Assembly (NCBI GenBank): GCA_005885405.1
Contig: VAYN01000024.1
Location: forward strand, 1-42,296
DNA length: 42,296 bases
Direction: 5' to 3'
DNA from: Actinomycetota bacterium
Lineage (GTDB): Bacteria; Actinomycetota; Thermoleophilia; Solirubrobacterales; 70-9
This document shows, piece by piece, positions 11,107-21,832 of this stretch. The first letter of the stretch is position 1. Every line of letters begins with the position of its first letter. The notes under the pieces were generated by a model that ran no database searches, had not been told where the DNA came from, and was given only the letters and a program-made list of their open reading frames with translations. Both the position numbers and the translations under genes were made by a program.

Positions 11107-11739
11107 ATGGAGAGTCATTCCAGGACCGAGAAGCTCTCCGCTTCTCCCCCACTTTTCAAGAGCGACTTCCTCAACTTCTTCTCCCGCGTCCACCCCGCGA
11201 TCCCGGCGGCGATCTTCCTGCCGGTGGTGGTGGCGATGGAGTGGATCGGGGTCGATCGCGGCTACGCGGCCTGGCAGCTGGCGCTGCTGACCGTGGCCGG
11301 GGTCGGCGTCTGGACCTTGACCGAGTATTGGCTGCACCGGCTCGTCTTCCACTGGGAGCCCGATAACGCCTTCGGCCGCCGCATGCACTTCATCATCCAC
11401 GGCGTCCACCACGATCACCCGAACGACAAGATGCGGCTGGTAATGCCGCCGTCGGTCTCGATCCCGCTCGCCGCTCTCTTCTTCTTCGCCTTCTGGGCGA
11501 TCCTCGGCGACGCCGCCTTCCCGGTCTTCGCCGGCTTCATCCTCGGCTACCTCTTCTACGACTACACGCACTACTACGTGCACCACTTTGTCCCGCGGAC
11601 CGATTTCGGCAAGCGCCTGCGCGAACACCACATGCGCCACCACTTCCAGGACCACAGCTACGGCTACGGCGTCTCTTCCCCAATTTGGGATCACGTCTTC
11701 CGCACGTATCCCAAGAAGCGCAGCAAGTACAGGGACTAG
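11107..11739 (+). CDS. fatty acid hydroxylase / sterol desaturase family protein
   Basis: 210 residues from the ATG at 11107; the longer in-frame ORF from 10816 overlaps the divergent small gene and has no coding character. Membrane-bound di-iron hydroxylase: TM helices at ~31-47 and ~56-74, His motifs HRLVFHW (77-83), HFIIHGVHHDHP (94-105), HYYVHH (155-160) and EHHMRHHF (173-180), and a TM pair at ~118-150. The histidine layout matches FA2H/Scs7-type fatty acid 2-hydroxylases more than carotenoid hydroxylases (known family pattern). The likely role is hydroxylation of membrane-lipid acyl chains at the cytoplasmic face. It is divergent from the Cys-rich small gene and ends at a strong hairpin. 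Confidence 0.9.
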   Translation: MESHSRTEKLSASPPLFKSDFLNFFSRVHPAIPAAIFLPVVVAMEWIGVDRGYAAWQLALLTVAGVGVWTLTEYWLHRLVFHWEPDNAFGRRMHFIIHGVHHDHPNDKMRLVMPPSVSIPLAALFFFAFWAILGDAAFPVFAGFILGYLFYDYTHYYVHHFVPRTDFGKRLREHHMRHHFQDHSYGYGVSSPIWDHVFRTYPKKRSKYRD

Positions 11740-11740
11740 C

Positions 11741-11762
11741 GCTCAGCGGTAGTCCGCTGAGC
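11741..11762 (+). terminator. hairpin after the fatty acid hydroxylase gene
   Basis: A perfect 9-bp inverted repeat (gctcagcgg / ccgctgagc) with a 4-base loop starts one base after the stop codon. No T-run follows, so termination strength is uncertain. Confidence 0.55.
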
Positions 11763-11868
11763 AAAGACGAATAATCCCCTTGATTTGCCGCACCTAACTG
11801 TCACAGTTCGGGTGACTCTGGCAGACTGGACGCCCGGGTATTTTTAACTTTGGATGGAAAGGAACTAG

Positions 11869-12270
11869 ATGCCCCCCACGAACAACGTGCTCGACGAGGC
11901 TCGGCAGCTCGTAGAGCGACGCCTCGCCGACCTCGACGAGGAGCGCAAGCGCCTCGAGCGCGCCCTTGCGGAGCTGGGCGGGAAAAGTAGCCGCCGCCGC
12001 CCGGGCCGCCCCCGTGGCAGCTCGAAAAAAGCCGCATCCGGCTCCACCAGCACCGGCAGCGGTGCGCCGCGTCGCCGCCGTAAACGCCGCGGCGGTACCC
12101 GCGGCGACCAGGCGGTGAAACTGATCGAGGCGCAGCCCGGCATCAGCGCCTCGGACGTCGCCAAAAACATGAAAATCAAGCCCAACTACCTCTACCGGGT
12201 CCTCGGTGACCTCGAGAAAGAGGGAAGGGTGAAAAAGGACGGCCGCCAGTACTACCCAGCCGGCGGCTGA
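11869..12270 (+). CDS. AT-hook plus winged-helix DNA-binding protein
   Basis: 133 residues in three parts. Residues 8-37 form a charged heptad-like helix (LDEARQLVERRLADLDEERK), likely a dimerising coiled coil. Residues 40-76 are very basic and disordered and contain RPGRPRGS, an AT-hook-like minor-groove motif, and a second basic cluster PRRRRKRRGG. Residues 79-128 look like a small winged helix: a recognition-helix region ISASDVAKNMKIKPNYLYRVLGDL and a wing EGRVKKDGRQYYP. It is probably a nucleoid-associated or global regulatory protein rather than a classic repressor (inference). A Shine-Dalgarno (ggaaagga) precedes the ATG, and an AT-rich stretch upstream (gtatttttaactt) suggests its own promoter. 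It ends at a strong terminator. Confidence 0.85.
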   Translation: MPPTNNVLDEARQLVERRLADLDEERKRLERALAELGGKSSRRRPGRPRGSSKKAASGSTSTGSGAPRRRRKRRGGTRGDQAVKLIEAQPGISASDVAKNMKIKPNYLYRVLGDLEKEGRVKKDGRQYYPAGG

Positions 12271-12286
12271 GCACCACCGTTACTGC

Positions 12287-12321
12287 AAAAAAAGAGGCCG
12301 GCAGATGCCGGCCTCTTTTTT
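12287..12321. terminator. bidirectional rho-independent terminator
   Basis: An A-run (12287-12293), a GC stem gaggccggc / gccggcctc (12294-12302, 12307-12315) with a 4-base loop, then a T-run (12316-12321). It reads as an intrinsic terminator on both strands, between the AT-hook gene and the convergent mdh gene. It is the only textbook intrinsic terminator in the window. Confidence 0.93.
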
Positions 12322-12361
12322 GCTTTTACCTCCAGTTCAACACTGAAGATTTCTCCACTAT

Positions 12362-14621
<2,260 letters not shown>

Positions 14622-14717
14622 CGAGGGCGATGCTATCGACGCGGGCCGGCCCTTGACCCCGAGCCGCCGGTGCGTTCGCCTGTGAGCGGGTGGGGACGAC
14701 AAGTAGAGGAGAGTGAG

Positions 14718-14813
14718 ATGGACAGCTGCAAGCCGCATTTTCGGCTTCCAGCCGATCCCTTTTCCATCAGAGCCAGATGGAACACTCGCGCTTCGAAGCC
14801 CCCCTGCCGATGA
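14718..14813 (+). CDS. candidate 31-residue leader ORF
   Basis: A strong Shine-Dalgarno (agaggagag) sits about 6 bases before this ATG. The frame gives 31 residues ([16 protein letters not shown]...) and stops at 14811-14813, only 6 bases before the ATG of the next ORF. The arrangement suggests a short ORF coupled to the 164-residue gene or a leader peptide. Nothing in the peptide is recognisable, and it could be chance. Confidence 0.35.
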   Translation: MDSCKPHFRLPADPFSIRARWNTRASKPPCR

Positions 14814-14819
14814 AGAGCC

Positions 14820-15314
14820 ATGGAACACGCCGCTGACCCACCGCCCTTCCCGGCCTCCGAGCTGGTGGAATCCGGTCCCCTCGCCGAGGTGGAGCTGACC
14901 TCGCGCCGGCCACCGGTGTTCGTCGACCACGCGTTCAGCTGCCTCCAGCTGCGCTTCCAGGGCCAAGAGCACGTTCCTCCGATCGGGATCGTCAGCGGGC
15001 TCGAGTGGCTGCAGCTCGGCGCTCGCTACGTCGCCGTCCAAGAGCCCCTGATGCTGAAGGATCCCCGTCGCGGCTGGGCCCCGGTGGGGGGGATTCACAC
15101 CGGCGCTCTGCTGCTCGGGCCGTCTGAGGCCGGCCAGCTCGAGTTCCCCGCTGACGTCCGGGCGGAAGACGGAGTGCTGCTCTGCGCCTATCCGACCTTT
15201 CTCTCGCTCACGGCGTGCGGAGACACGATGGCAACGGTGCAGGTGGGAGTCGAAGACCTTCTCACCGCCCCGGAGGCCTCGGCGCGCCGGCGGCAGGACG
15301 CGCTCGCGGCCTAG
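14820..15314 (+). CDS. hypothetical protein, 164 residues
   Basis: No family is recognised. The protein is soluble-looking, with no signal peptide or TM helix, rich in Pro, Glu and Leu, and predicted mainly beta in the middle ([38 protein letters not shown]). The C-terminus is helical and charged ([13 protein letters not shown]). Only one base separates its stop from the stop of the convergent 743-residue gene, so both ends are tightly packed. It is divergent from icd. The presence of a good Shine-Dalgarno at the preceding 31-codon ORF rather than at this ATG suggests coupled translation. Coding call is moderate, supported by tidy G/C-rich third positions over the length. Confidence 0.6.
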   Translation: MEHAADPPPFPASELVESGPLAEVELTSRRPPVFVDHAFSCLQLRFQGQEHVPPIGIVSGLEWLQLGARYVAVQEPLMLKDPRRGWAPVGGIHTGALLLGPSEAGQLEFPADVRAEDGVLLCAYPTFLSLTACGDTMATVQVGVEDLLTAPEASARRRQDALAA

Positions 15315-15315
15315 A

Positions 15316-17547
15316 TCAGCGTTTCGCGGTCAGCGCCTGGGGCGCGAGGATGGCGGCGAGGGCGGCGATCGCCTCGTCCTCCGCGGCCCGCTCCTCGAGC
15401 GTCTTCAGCACCAGCGAGACGGAAGGGGCGGTGAGCTTTTCTTCGAAGGCGGCCCAGCCGAACTCCGCGAGGATGGCTACTTCCATTTTGTTCGCTTTTT
15501 TCTTCCACTCGCGCTCGAATCTCTGCTCCTGCGAGGTGTAGCGGAGCTCGCTCTCGCTGGCGGTTCGCAGGATCCCCCCGCACTGAGGCCAGTCCCGCCA
15601 GGTCGAGACGATGAAGCCGGCGTCCACGTAATAGCTGGGCGGCTGGGTTTCTCCCGGGATCTGGACCTCGGCCCGGTGCGTCTGCAGAGCCGAGGCCCAG
15701 CGGACGAACGCGGTCGAGGCGGAGATGTCGCCGGCGAAGGTCCCGTCGACCTCGGTCGGCGCGGACCTAACCGGTGAGATGCGGCACAGGGGCGTTTCTT
15801 CCAGCTCGGAGATCCTGCGGGTGAAGTACTCCGAATGGGCGTCGTGCAGCTCCGGCCGGGTCTTGTTCTTCAAGCGTTCGCGCTCCTCGCACCAGGGGCA
15901 GCGGTCGTCGGGGTGCGGAAGTCGGACGCGCTCGCACGCGGTGAAGCGAGGCCCACCGCGGGATCCCGGCCAGAAGAGGTTGCGGACCGCGTTCAGCTCG
16001 TCGTCGGTGGGGGAGCAGTCGAGAACGACGAAGCCGCTCAACTCCACTTCGGAGAGACGAGCCGTGCCGAGGTGGACCTTCAGCCCTTCGAACAGCCATC
16101 CCATCGTCGCGCCGGAGGCGATCATGTCGTCGAGGAGCAGGATCCGATCGCGTTTCTTCAGGGAAGGACCGACCTCGGCGGCAGGATCGAGGCGGGGGAC
16201 GATGTGCACCGAGGTCTTCGGGTGCGGGAGAGCCGCCTCGGCCAGCGCCTTCAGCGCCGGGGCGCACTCCTGATCCGGGATCAGGACGAGGCAATCCTCC
16301 GTCTGGGCCTGCGCCAGCTTCTCCTGGCACTGGCCGCGGAATTTCGGGTTGCCGAGGAGCTTGCCGACCTCGATGTCGACCGCGCGATGGCGGCGCATCG
16401 CCCTCGTCCCTGGATGCTCGTAGCGCTCGGAGGCGTGTACGGCCGCGGCGAGGGTCCGGTCTATCGCCTGCCAGAGCTCTCTGACCTCCCGCATTCCCGA
16501 CTTGCTCACCTTGACCTGGGTCCGGCGCTTTTCCACCGGCTCCGGTATCTCGTCGTCCACGTCGATCTTCTGGAGGACCCGTTCCCCCTCGGCCGCGACC
16601 TTGCAGTACTCGCACTCCGAGGCGTGATGACGCTCGATCGGCACGTGGACGAAGGCGTCGGTCGCGGGGTCCGGCCAGGTGGTGTCGACCAGGCACAGCT
16701 TCGCCGCCCCCGCGAAGCCGAAGCGGTTGAGCGCCTTCTCGCGCTCGCCGCCGGGGCGCAGGGGGTCGCCGGCGCGCGTGTCGACGCCGATCACGATCAC
16801 CTGGTCCCGCGATTCATCCGGCTTCATCGAGGCCGGGACGCGCGAGTCGCGCGCCTCGCTTTCGTCATAGCGCGGAAGCCGGTGCACCTCGGCCTTGCCC
16901 TTCGACCTGGCCATGAGGCACGCCTCAAGGGTCGCCTCGAGGACGCCGAGGCCACGATGGGCGATCATGATCTGCGCTCCGTCGGGGATCGAGGGCAGGA
17001 TCCAGTCGCAAATCCGATGGCAGTCGCGGGGGGATTCGAGCGCGTTCCGAAGCCGGACATAGCGACGGACGTGGGCCCCGCTGCTGATTTCGTAGTGGCC
17101 GGTCGTTGGTTCCAGGATCGCCTTCCGGCCGACCAACAGCCCGTACATCTCGATTGCCCGCAGGTCCTCCAGGCTCGGCTCCTCCCGCATCGGAGGCGCC
17201 CACGAAGGGCGGATCACCGTGGGACCCCCGCCGGCCTCCGCGGCCCCGACGAGGCAGAGAACCCCCTGATCTTCCCGAACCTGGCTCCGCACCTCGTCGG
17301 TGGTCTCGATCCGCTCGGCGAAGTGCCAGTCGGCGCCCCGGAGGACGATGAGGTCGGCGGTCGCGTAAGCGAAGCTGTTCCTCTCGAAGCAGTTCGCCAG
17401 CGTCTCGGATCCCGGGAAATCTGAGCACAGATCAACGAAGACCAAGCTGCCCCCCGCGTAGTCCACCGGCACCGTCACCGAGATCGGCTTGATGGCCTGA
17501 GGATCCGCACAGAAATACCGAGCGCCCGCCTGTCCCTGCTGCCTCAT
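15316..17547 (-). CDS. duplicated phosphoribosyltransferase-fold protein with paired zinc knuckles
   Basis: 743 residues. The second half has a clear type I PRTase PRPP-binding motif at 469-482 ([14 protein letters not shown]). The first half has an orotate-PRTase-like entry segment at ~149-165 ([16 protein letters not shown]), but its counterpart of the PRPP loop ([13 protein letters not shown], 250-262) lacks the acidic pair, so it looks degenerate. Each half is followed by a His plus CxxC cluster (HH 307-308 with CEYC 312-315; HPDDRCPWC 545-553), which suggests an ancestral duplication of PRTase plus zinc knuckle. The first ~120 residues and the last ~150 are not recognised. A PRTase would use PRPP to modify or salvage a base, but no pyrimidine-synthesis genes are adjacent, so the substrate is unknown. 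No strong Shine-Dalgarno is visible. It is divergent from the AidB-like gene. Confidence 0.75.
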   Translation of the reverse strand: MRQQGQAGARYFCADPQAIKPISVTVPVDYAGGSLVFVDLCSDFPGSETLANCFERNSFAYATADLIVLRGADWHFAERIETTDEVRSQVREDQGVLCLVGAAEAGGGPTVIRPSWAPPMREEPSLEDLRAIEMYGLLVGRKAILEPTTGHYEISSGAHVRRYVRLRNALESPRDCHRICDWILPSIPDGAQIMIAHRGLGVLEATLEACLMARSKGKAEVHRLPRYDESEARDSRVPASMKPDESRDQVIVIGVDTRAGDPLRPGGEREKALNRFGFAGAAKLCLVDTTWPDPATDAFVHVPIERHHASECEYCKVAAEGERVLQKIDVDDEIPEPVEKRRTQVKVSKSGMREVRELWQAIDRTLAAAVHASERYEHPGTRAMRRHRAVDIEVGKLLGNPKFRGQCQEKLAQAQTEDCLVLIPDQECAPALKALAEAALPHPKTSVHIVPRLDPAAEVGPSLKKRDRILLLDDMIASGATMGWLFEGLKVHLGTARLSEVELSGFVVLDCSPTDDELNAVRNLFWPGSRGGPRFTACERVRLPHPDDRCPWCEERERLKNKTRPELHDAHSEYFTRRISELEETPLCRISPVRSAPTEVDGTFAGDISASTAFVRWASALQTHRAEVQIPGETQPPSYYVDAGFIVSTWRDWPQCGGILRTASESELRYTSQEQRFEREWKKKANKMEVAILAEFGWAAFEEKLTAPSVSLVLKTLEERAAEDEAIAALAAILAPQALTAKR

Positions 17548-17644
17548 GGGCGGCTGGAGTCTAATGCACCATTCGACAGGCGACGACCTCTCACGATCCC
17601 TTGCGGTGGCGCAGAGACCGCCACGGCGCCGGGAGGAAAAGTTG

Positions 17645-19351
17645 ATGCAGTTTCAACCTCTCTGCGAGAATCGGACCGTGACGACGGTCGAGCAGCCGAC
17701 TACGGGGCGGACCCATGAGGTGGCCAACCAGCCACCGCCGTTGGTCGACTACAACGTCTTCGAGAGCGACATCGTGCTGGTCGAGGCGGTCAAGCGCGAG
17801 GGCGCGGAGTGGGACCTGCAGCGGATCGCGGCGGCGGGCGAGTACGCGGGCAGCGAGGCGGCCCAGGAGCTCGGCCGACTTGCCAACGAGAACGGGCCGA
17901 AGCTGAAGACCCACGACCGCTACGGCAACCGCGTCGACGTCCCCGAGTTCCACCCCTCCTGGCACGAGCTGCTGGCCGTCGGGGTGGGATTCGAACTTCA
18001 CTCCTCCCCCTGGAAGGACCCGCGGCCGGGCGCTCACGTCGCTCGGGGAGCCGCCTTCATGTGCATGTCGCAGGCCGAGGCCGGGATTGGCTGCCCGATC
18101 TCGATGACCTACTCGGTGATCCCGGCGCTGCGGACGCAGCCGGAGCTCGCCGCGGAGTGGGAGCCGCGCTTCCTCTCCGCGACCTACGACCCGACGAACG
18201 CGCCGGCGCCGCAGAAGCAGGGCGCCCTCGCGGGGATGGGAATGACCGAGAAGCAGGGCGGGACCGACGTTCGCGCCAACACCACCGTCGCCCGCCCAGT
18301 CAACGGCGGCGGCCCGGGTGCCGAGTACGAGCTGACCGGCCACAAGTGGTTCATGTCGGCCCCGCAGTGCGACGCCTTCCTTGTCCTCGCTCAGGCCGAT
18401 GGCGGCATCTCCTGCTTCCTCTTCCCGCGCTGGACGCCGGACGGCGAGCGCAACCGCTTCCGCCTGCAGCGCTTCAAGGACAAGCTCGGCAACCGCTCCA
18501 ACGCCTCCAGCGAGATCGAGTTCGACGCCGCCTCCGCCTGGCTCGTCGGCGAGGAGGGCGCCGGGGTGCGGACGATCATCGAGATGGTCAACCACACCCG
18601 CCTCGACTGCGTCCTCGGCGGCGCCACCGGGATGCGGGCCGGGGTCGCCCAGGCGATCCACCACGCGTCCCATCGCTCGGTCTTCGGCCGCGAGCTGGTC
18701 GAGCAACCGCTGATGCGGAACGTCCTCGCCGACCTCGCGATCGAGTCCGAGGCGGCGACGATCTCGGCGCTGCGCCTGGCCCGCGCCTACGACGAAGCGA
18801 TCGCCGGCGACGAGGAGGCGGCGCATCTGAAGCGGGTCGCCAACGCCGTCCTCAAGTACTGGATCTGCAAGCGCGCGGTCGCCCACGCCGGCGAGGCGCT
18901 CGAGTGCCTCGGCGGCAACGGCTACGTCGAGGAGTCCGGCCTGCCGCGCCTTTTCCGCGAGAGCCCGCTGAACTCGATCTGGGAGGGCTCGGGCAACGTC
19001 CAGTGCCTCGACGTCCTCCGCGCCATGGTCAAGGACCCGGCCTCTCTGGAGGCCTTCTTCGCCGAGGTCGGCGAGGGCGCAGCGGCGGAGCCGCGCCTCC
19101 AGGCTTTCACCGCCTCGCTGCGGGAGGAGCTGCCCGGTGACCTCGAGACGATCGAGTTCCGCGCCCGCCGCGTAGTCGAGCGCATGGCCCTCGCCCTCCA
19201 GGCATCGCTCCTCGTCCGCTACGGCGACGAGGCCACCGCCGACGCCTTCTGCGCCTCCCGCCTCTCCGGCGACTGGGGCCAGGCCTTCGGCACCCTCCCG
19301 GCCGGCACCGACTTCGGCCGCATCATCGAGCGGCACCGCCCCCTCAACTAA
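17645..19351 (+). CDS. aidB: AidB-like acyl-CoA dehydrogenase family protein
   Basis: About 568 residues from the ATG at 17645, which has a strong Shine-Dalgarno (ggagg, 8 bases upstream); a GTG at 17679 (reads MTTVEQPTTGRTHEVANQPPPL) is a possible alternative. The upstream frame to 17546 overlaps the divergent gene's start and is unlikely to be coding. The THEVANQPPPLVDYN opening, GMGMTEKQGGTDVRANTT (FAD/substrate region), KDKLGNRSNASSEIEF, LECLGGNGYVEESGLPRLFRE and NSIWEGSGNV are hallmarks of the AidB branch of the acyl-CoA dehydrogenase superfamily. In E. coli AidB is a flavoprotein of the adaptive response to alkylation and binds DNA; a catabolic role is also possible here. No ada/alkB neighbours are present. 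Confidence 0.88.
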   Translation: MQFQPLCENRTVTTVEQPTTGRTHEVANQPPPLVDYNVFESDIVLVEAVKREGAEWDLQRIAAAGEYAGSEAAQELGRLANENGPKLKTHDRYGNRVDVPEFHPSWHELLAVGVGFELHSSPWKDPRPGAHVARGAAFMCMSQAEAGIGCPISMTYSVIPALRTQPELAAEWEPRFLSATYDPTNAPAPQKQGALAGMGMTEKQGGTDVRANTTVARPVNGGGPGAEYELTGHKWFMSAPQCDAFLVLAQADGGISCFLFPRWTPDGERNRFRLQRFKDKLGNRSNASSEIEFDAASAWLVGEEGAGVRTIIEMVNHTRLDCVLGGATGMRAGVAQAIHHASHRSVFGRELVEQPLMRNVLADLAIESEAATISALRLARAYDEAIAGDEEAAHLKRVANAVLKYWICKRAVAHAGEALECLGGNGYVEESGLPRLFRESPLNSIWEGSGNVQCLDVLRAMVKDPASLEAFFAEVGEGAAAEPRLQAFTASLREELPGDLETIEFRARRVVERMALALQASLLVRYGDEATADAFCASRLSGDWGQAFGTLPAGTDFGRIIERHRPLN

Positions 19352-19363
19352 TTCGAAGGAAGT

Positions 19364-19386
19364 TTGTCCCCGGATACCGGGGACAA
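19364..19386. terminator. hairpin between convergent genes
   Basis: A perfect 10-bp inverted repeat (ttgtccccgg / ccggggacaa) with a 3-base loop sits between the stops of the AidB-like gene and the convergent site-2 protease gene. There is no long T-run, but the stem ends in two T/A pairs on each side, so it may serve both directions. Confidence 0.6.
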
Positions 19387-19396
19387 CTGCGTTCGG

Positions 19397-20554
19397 CTAG
19401 CGCGCCGTGGCGTTGCGGAGCGCTCGGCCCACCTGCTCGATCGTGATCACGCCTGAGAGCCGGCCTTCGGCGTCTACTGCCATCAGCGCGCCGAGGCGAC
19501 GGAGGTTTTGGTTGGCGAGGAGGGCGTCCAAGGGGGTGTCGTCGCGGACGTAGAGACCGATGTCGTGGTCTACATATTCGGAGACGTGGGAGTTGGAGCG
19601 GGAGATCTCCGGGACCTCGTCGGCTCGGTCGCGCTCGATCAGGCCGAGGAAACGGCGGCCGGCGTCGACCACCGGGAACCAGGGCCAGCGGTAGCGGAGG
19701 AAGTATTCGTCGAGCGCCCGCTCGACGCTGAGGTCGCCGGGAATCGTCACCGGCTCGCGATCCATCACATCGGCGACGCGGACGTCGCCGATGCGGCTCC
19801 CGAGCGCCGTCTGCATCGCTGCGCCGCGGGCGGAGCCGTTGATCACCATCCCGATCAGGGCCAGCCAGATGCCGCCGAAGGCGTTGCCGCTGAAGGCCCA
19901 GGCGAGACCGAGGGCGATGAAGAGGTAGCCGAAGACGCGGCCCAGGTTGGCGGCGAAGCGGGTCGCCGAGTTGCGGTTCCCCGAGCGCTTCCAGGCGATC
20001 GCGCGGGCGACGCGGCCGCCGTCCATCGGATAGGCGGGCAGGAGGTTGAAGACGAGGATGAGGATGTTGATCGTCACCAGCCAGGCGACCAGCGCCATCG
20101 GACCGGAGACGTCGGAGCGACTTTCCAGCAGGACCGCCTCCTGGAACCCGGTCCAGCCGGAGGCGACGATCCCGCCGACGCCGAGGACGATCGCGATCAA
20201 GGCGGTGACTGCGGGCCCGGCCAGCGCCACCTTCATCTCGGTCCCGGGCGAGTCGGCTTCGCGGTCCATCCGCGCCATCCCGCCGAAGATCCAGAGCTGG
20301 ATGCTGGAGATTCCGATCCCGTTGCGCATCGCAACGATCGCGTGGCCGAACTCGTGCAAGAGGATCGAGCCGAAGAAGCCGACGGCGCTGAGCAAAGCCA
20401 GCAGGAAAGGCGTGCTCCCTCCTTCCCCGAGCAGGTCTTCGAAGAAGCCGACCATGAAGAGGATGACCAGGAAGAGGACGATGAACCAGGACCAATCGAC
20501 GGTGACCTTGATCCCGCGGAAGTGGAAGAGGGTGATCTGCCCACCGCCGAACAT
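19397..20554 (-). CDS. site-2 protease (M50) with C-terminal CBS pair
   Basis: 385 residues from the ATG at 20554; the longer frame to 20881 overlaps the divergent gene and is basic shadow sequence. TM helices begin at ~21-38. The zinc site is His67-Glu68 ... His71 (LLHEFGHAIVAM) plus the third ligand Asp178 in NLLPAYPMDGGRVARA. The C-terminal half has two CBS motifs: VADVMDREPVTIPGDLSVERA and DDTPLDALLANQNLRRLGALMAVDAEGRLSGVIT. This is the Rip3/SpoIVFB-like class with cytosolic CBS domains, in which nucleotide binding gates intramembrane cleavage of a regulatory substrate (family knowledge). The substrate is unknown. The start is 32 bases from the divergent M28 gene, so they share a control region. 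Confidence 0.93.
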   Translation of the reverse strand: MFGGGQITLFHFRGIKVTVDWSWFIVLFLVILFMVGFFEDLLGEGGSTPFLLALLSAVGFFGSILLHEFGHAIVAMRNGIGISSIQLWIFGGMARMDREADSPGTEMKVALAGPAVTALIAIVLGVGGIVASGWTGFQEAVLLESRSDVSGPMALVAWLVTINILILVFNLLPAYPMDGGRVARAIAWKRSGNRNSATRFAANLGRVFGYLFIALGLAWAFSGNAFGGIWLALIGMVINGSARGAAMQTALGSRIGDVRVADVMDREPVTIPGDLSVERALDEYFLRYRWPWFPVVDAGRRFLGLIERDRADEVPEISRSNSHVSEYVDHDIGLYVRDDTPLDALLANQNLRRLGALMAVDAEGRLSGVITIEQVGRALRNATAR

Positions 20555-20586
20555 CTGCCCATGGTAAGCGGCTAGGTTCCGAAACC

Positions 20587-21765
20587 ATGGCCGAGGAAGT
20601 GAATTGGTTGCGCGAGCGCCTCGAGGAACTGGAGCGGATCGAGCGTCCGTCCGCCTCCGACGGCGAGCGGCAGGCGGCCGAGTGGCTGGTCGCGCAGTTC
20701 GCCGAGCTCGGCGCCGAGGCGCGGATTGAGGCCGAGGACGCCCACGGCACCTACTGGTGGCCGCTCGGGATCGGCGCCGCCCTGGGAGCGCTCGGCGCGA
20801 TCGCCGGGCTGCGCGGCCGACGCCTGCTCGGGACGCTCCTGGGAGCCCTCGGCGCGGCCGGGATCGCCGATGACTTCCCACCGGGGAAGCGACGGCTGCG
20901 CCGCCTCCTCCTCCCCCGCCGCACCACCTACAACGTCGTCTGCGAGCTCGGCGACCCGGAGGCCGAGCGCACGGTCGTGCTGATCTCCCACCACGACGCC
21001 GCCCATTCGGGCCTCGTCTTCCATCCCGCGATACCCGAGCTTGCCGCCCGCTACGGGCTGACCGAGAAGACCGACACCAGCCCGCCGCTGATGGCGCCGG
21101 TGGTTGGCGGGCCGCTGCTGGCCGCCCTCGGCGCAGCCACCGGCCGCAAGCTGCTGAGCAAGATCGGCCTCGTCCTCGGCCTCGGCTCGGTCGCGGCGAT
21201 GACCGACATCGGCGTCCGCAAGTCGGTCCCCGGCGCCAACGACAACGGCACCGCCGTCGTCGCGCTGCTGGCGTTGGCGCAGCGCTTCCTCGCCGAGCCG
21301 CCGCAGGGAATCCGGGTGATCCTCCTCTCCACCGGCTCGGAGGAGAGCTTCAGCGAGGGGATCAAAGCCTTCGGTGAGCGCCACTTCGACTCGCTGCCGC
21401 GGGAGAGCACCTTCTTCCTCTGCCTCGAGACCCTCGGCGCCACCCACCTGCTCGCCCTCAAGGGCGAGGGCTTCCTGAAGATGCGCGACTACCCGCCCCG
21501 CGCCCTCGCTTTCGTCGAGGGGCTCGCCGAGGAGCTAGACATCTGGCTCTACCCCAACCTCCGCACCTACAACGGCACCGACGCCCTCGAGTCCCGGGTC
21601 GCCGGCTACGAAACCGTCGCCCTCTGCAGCTGCACCGACCACAAGCAGCCGGGTCGCTACCACTGGCCTAACGACACCGCCGAGAACGTCAACTTCGACA
21701 CCCTCCAACGGGCGATCACCCTCTCGGACGCCGCCGTCCGCCGGCTGGGCAAAAGCTGGCTGTAA
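20587..21765 (+). CDS. M28-family zinc peptidase with inserted membrane segments
   Basis: 392 residues. The N-terminal helix (LRERLEELERIERPSASDGERQAAEWLVAQF) is typical of M28 aminopeptidases. Zinc-site signatures are ISHHDAAHSG (133-142, His135 and Asp137), PGANDNGTAVVALL (bridging Asp), STGSEESF (general base and ligand Glu) and the late HWPNDTAENV His. Residues ~59-94 form one or two TM helices (GIGAALGALGAIAG; LLGTLLGALGAAG) inserted between the N-terminal helix and the first metal ligand, so the enzyme is membrane-tethered in an unusual way. The likely role is removal of N-terminal residues from peptides at or near the membrane. It is divergent from the site-2 protease and lies 67 bases upstream of sdhA. 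Confidence 0.88.
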   Translation: MAEEVNWLRERLEELERIERPSASDGERQAAEWLVAQFAELGAEARIEAEDAHGTYWWPLGIGAALGALGAIAGLRGRRLLGTLLGALGAAGIADDFPPGKRRLRRLLLPRRTTYNVVCELGDPEAERTVVLISHHDAAHSGLVFHPAIPELAARYGLTEKTDTSPPLMAPVVGGPLLAALGAATGRKLLSKIGLVLGLGSVAAMTDIGVRKSVPGANDNGTAVVALLALAQRFLAEPPQGIRVILLSTGSEESFSEGIKAFGERHFDSLPRESTFFLCLETLGATHLLALKGEGFLKMRDYPPRALAFVEGLAEELDIWLYPNLRTYNGTDALESRVAGYETVALCSCTDHKQPGRYHWPNDTAENVNFDTLQRAITLSDAAVRRLGKSWL

Positions 21766-21810
21766 GTGACGAATTACAAAGTGACGAATCCCGACTACGT
21801 GCTCGGGATT
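21764..21810 (+). promoter_or_regulatory. repeats upstream of sdhA (candidate operator)
   Basis: An 11-base direct repeat aagtgacgaat occurs at 21764-21774 and 21779-21789 (15-base period). It runs into a perfect inverted repeat aatcccga (21787-21794) / tcgggatt (21803-21810) with an 8-base spacer. All lie within 69 bases of the sdhA GTG, and a tatagc at ~21817 could be a -10. The palindrome could alternatively terminate the M28 gene. Confidence 0.45.
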
Positions 21811-21832
21811 TCCCGCTATAGCATCCGCCCCC

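Noticed and set aside
15835-17424. 529-residue plus-strand ORF inside the PRTase-like gene
   Set aside because: The minus-strand frame carries the PRPP loop and cysteine clusters; the plus-strand frame is a compositional shadow.
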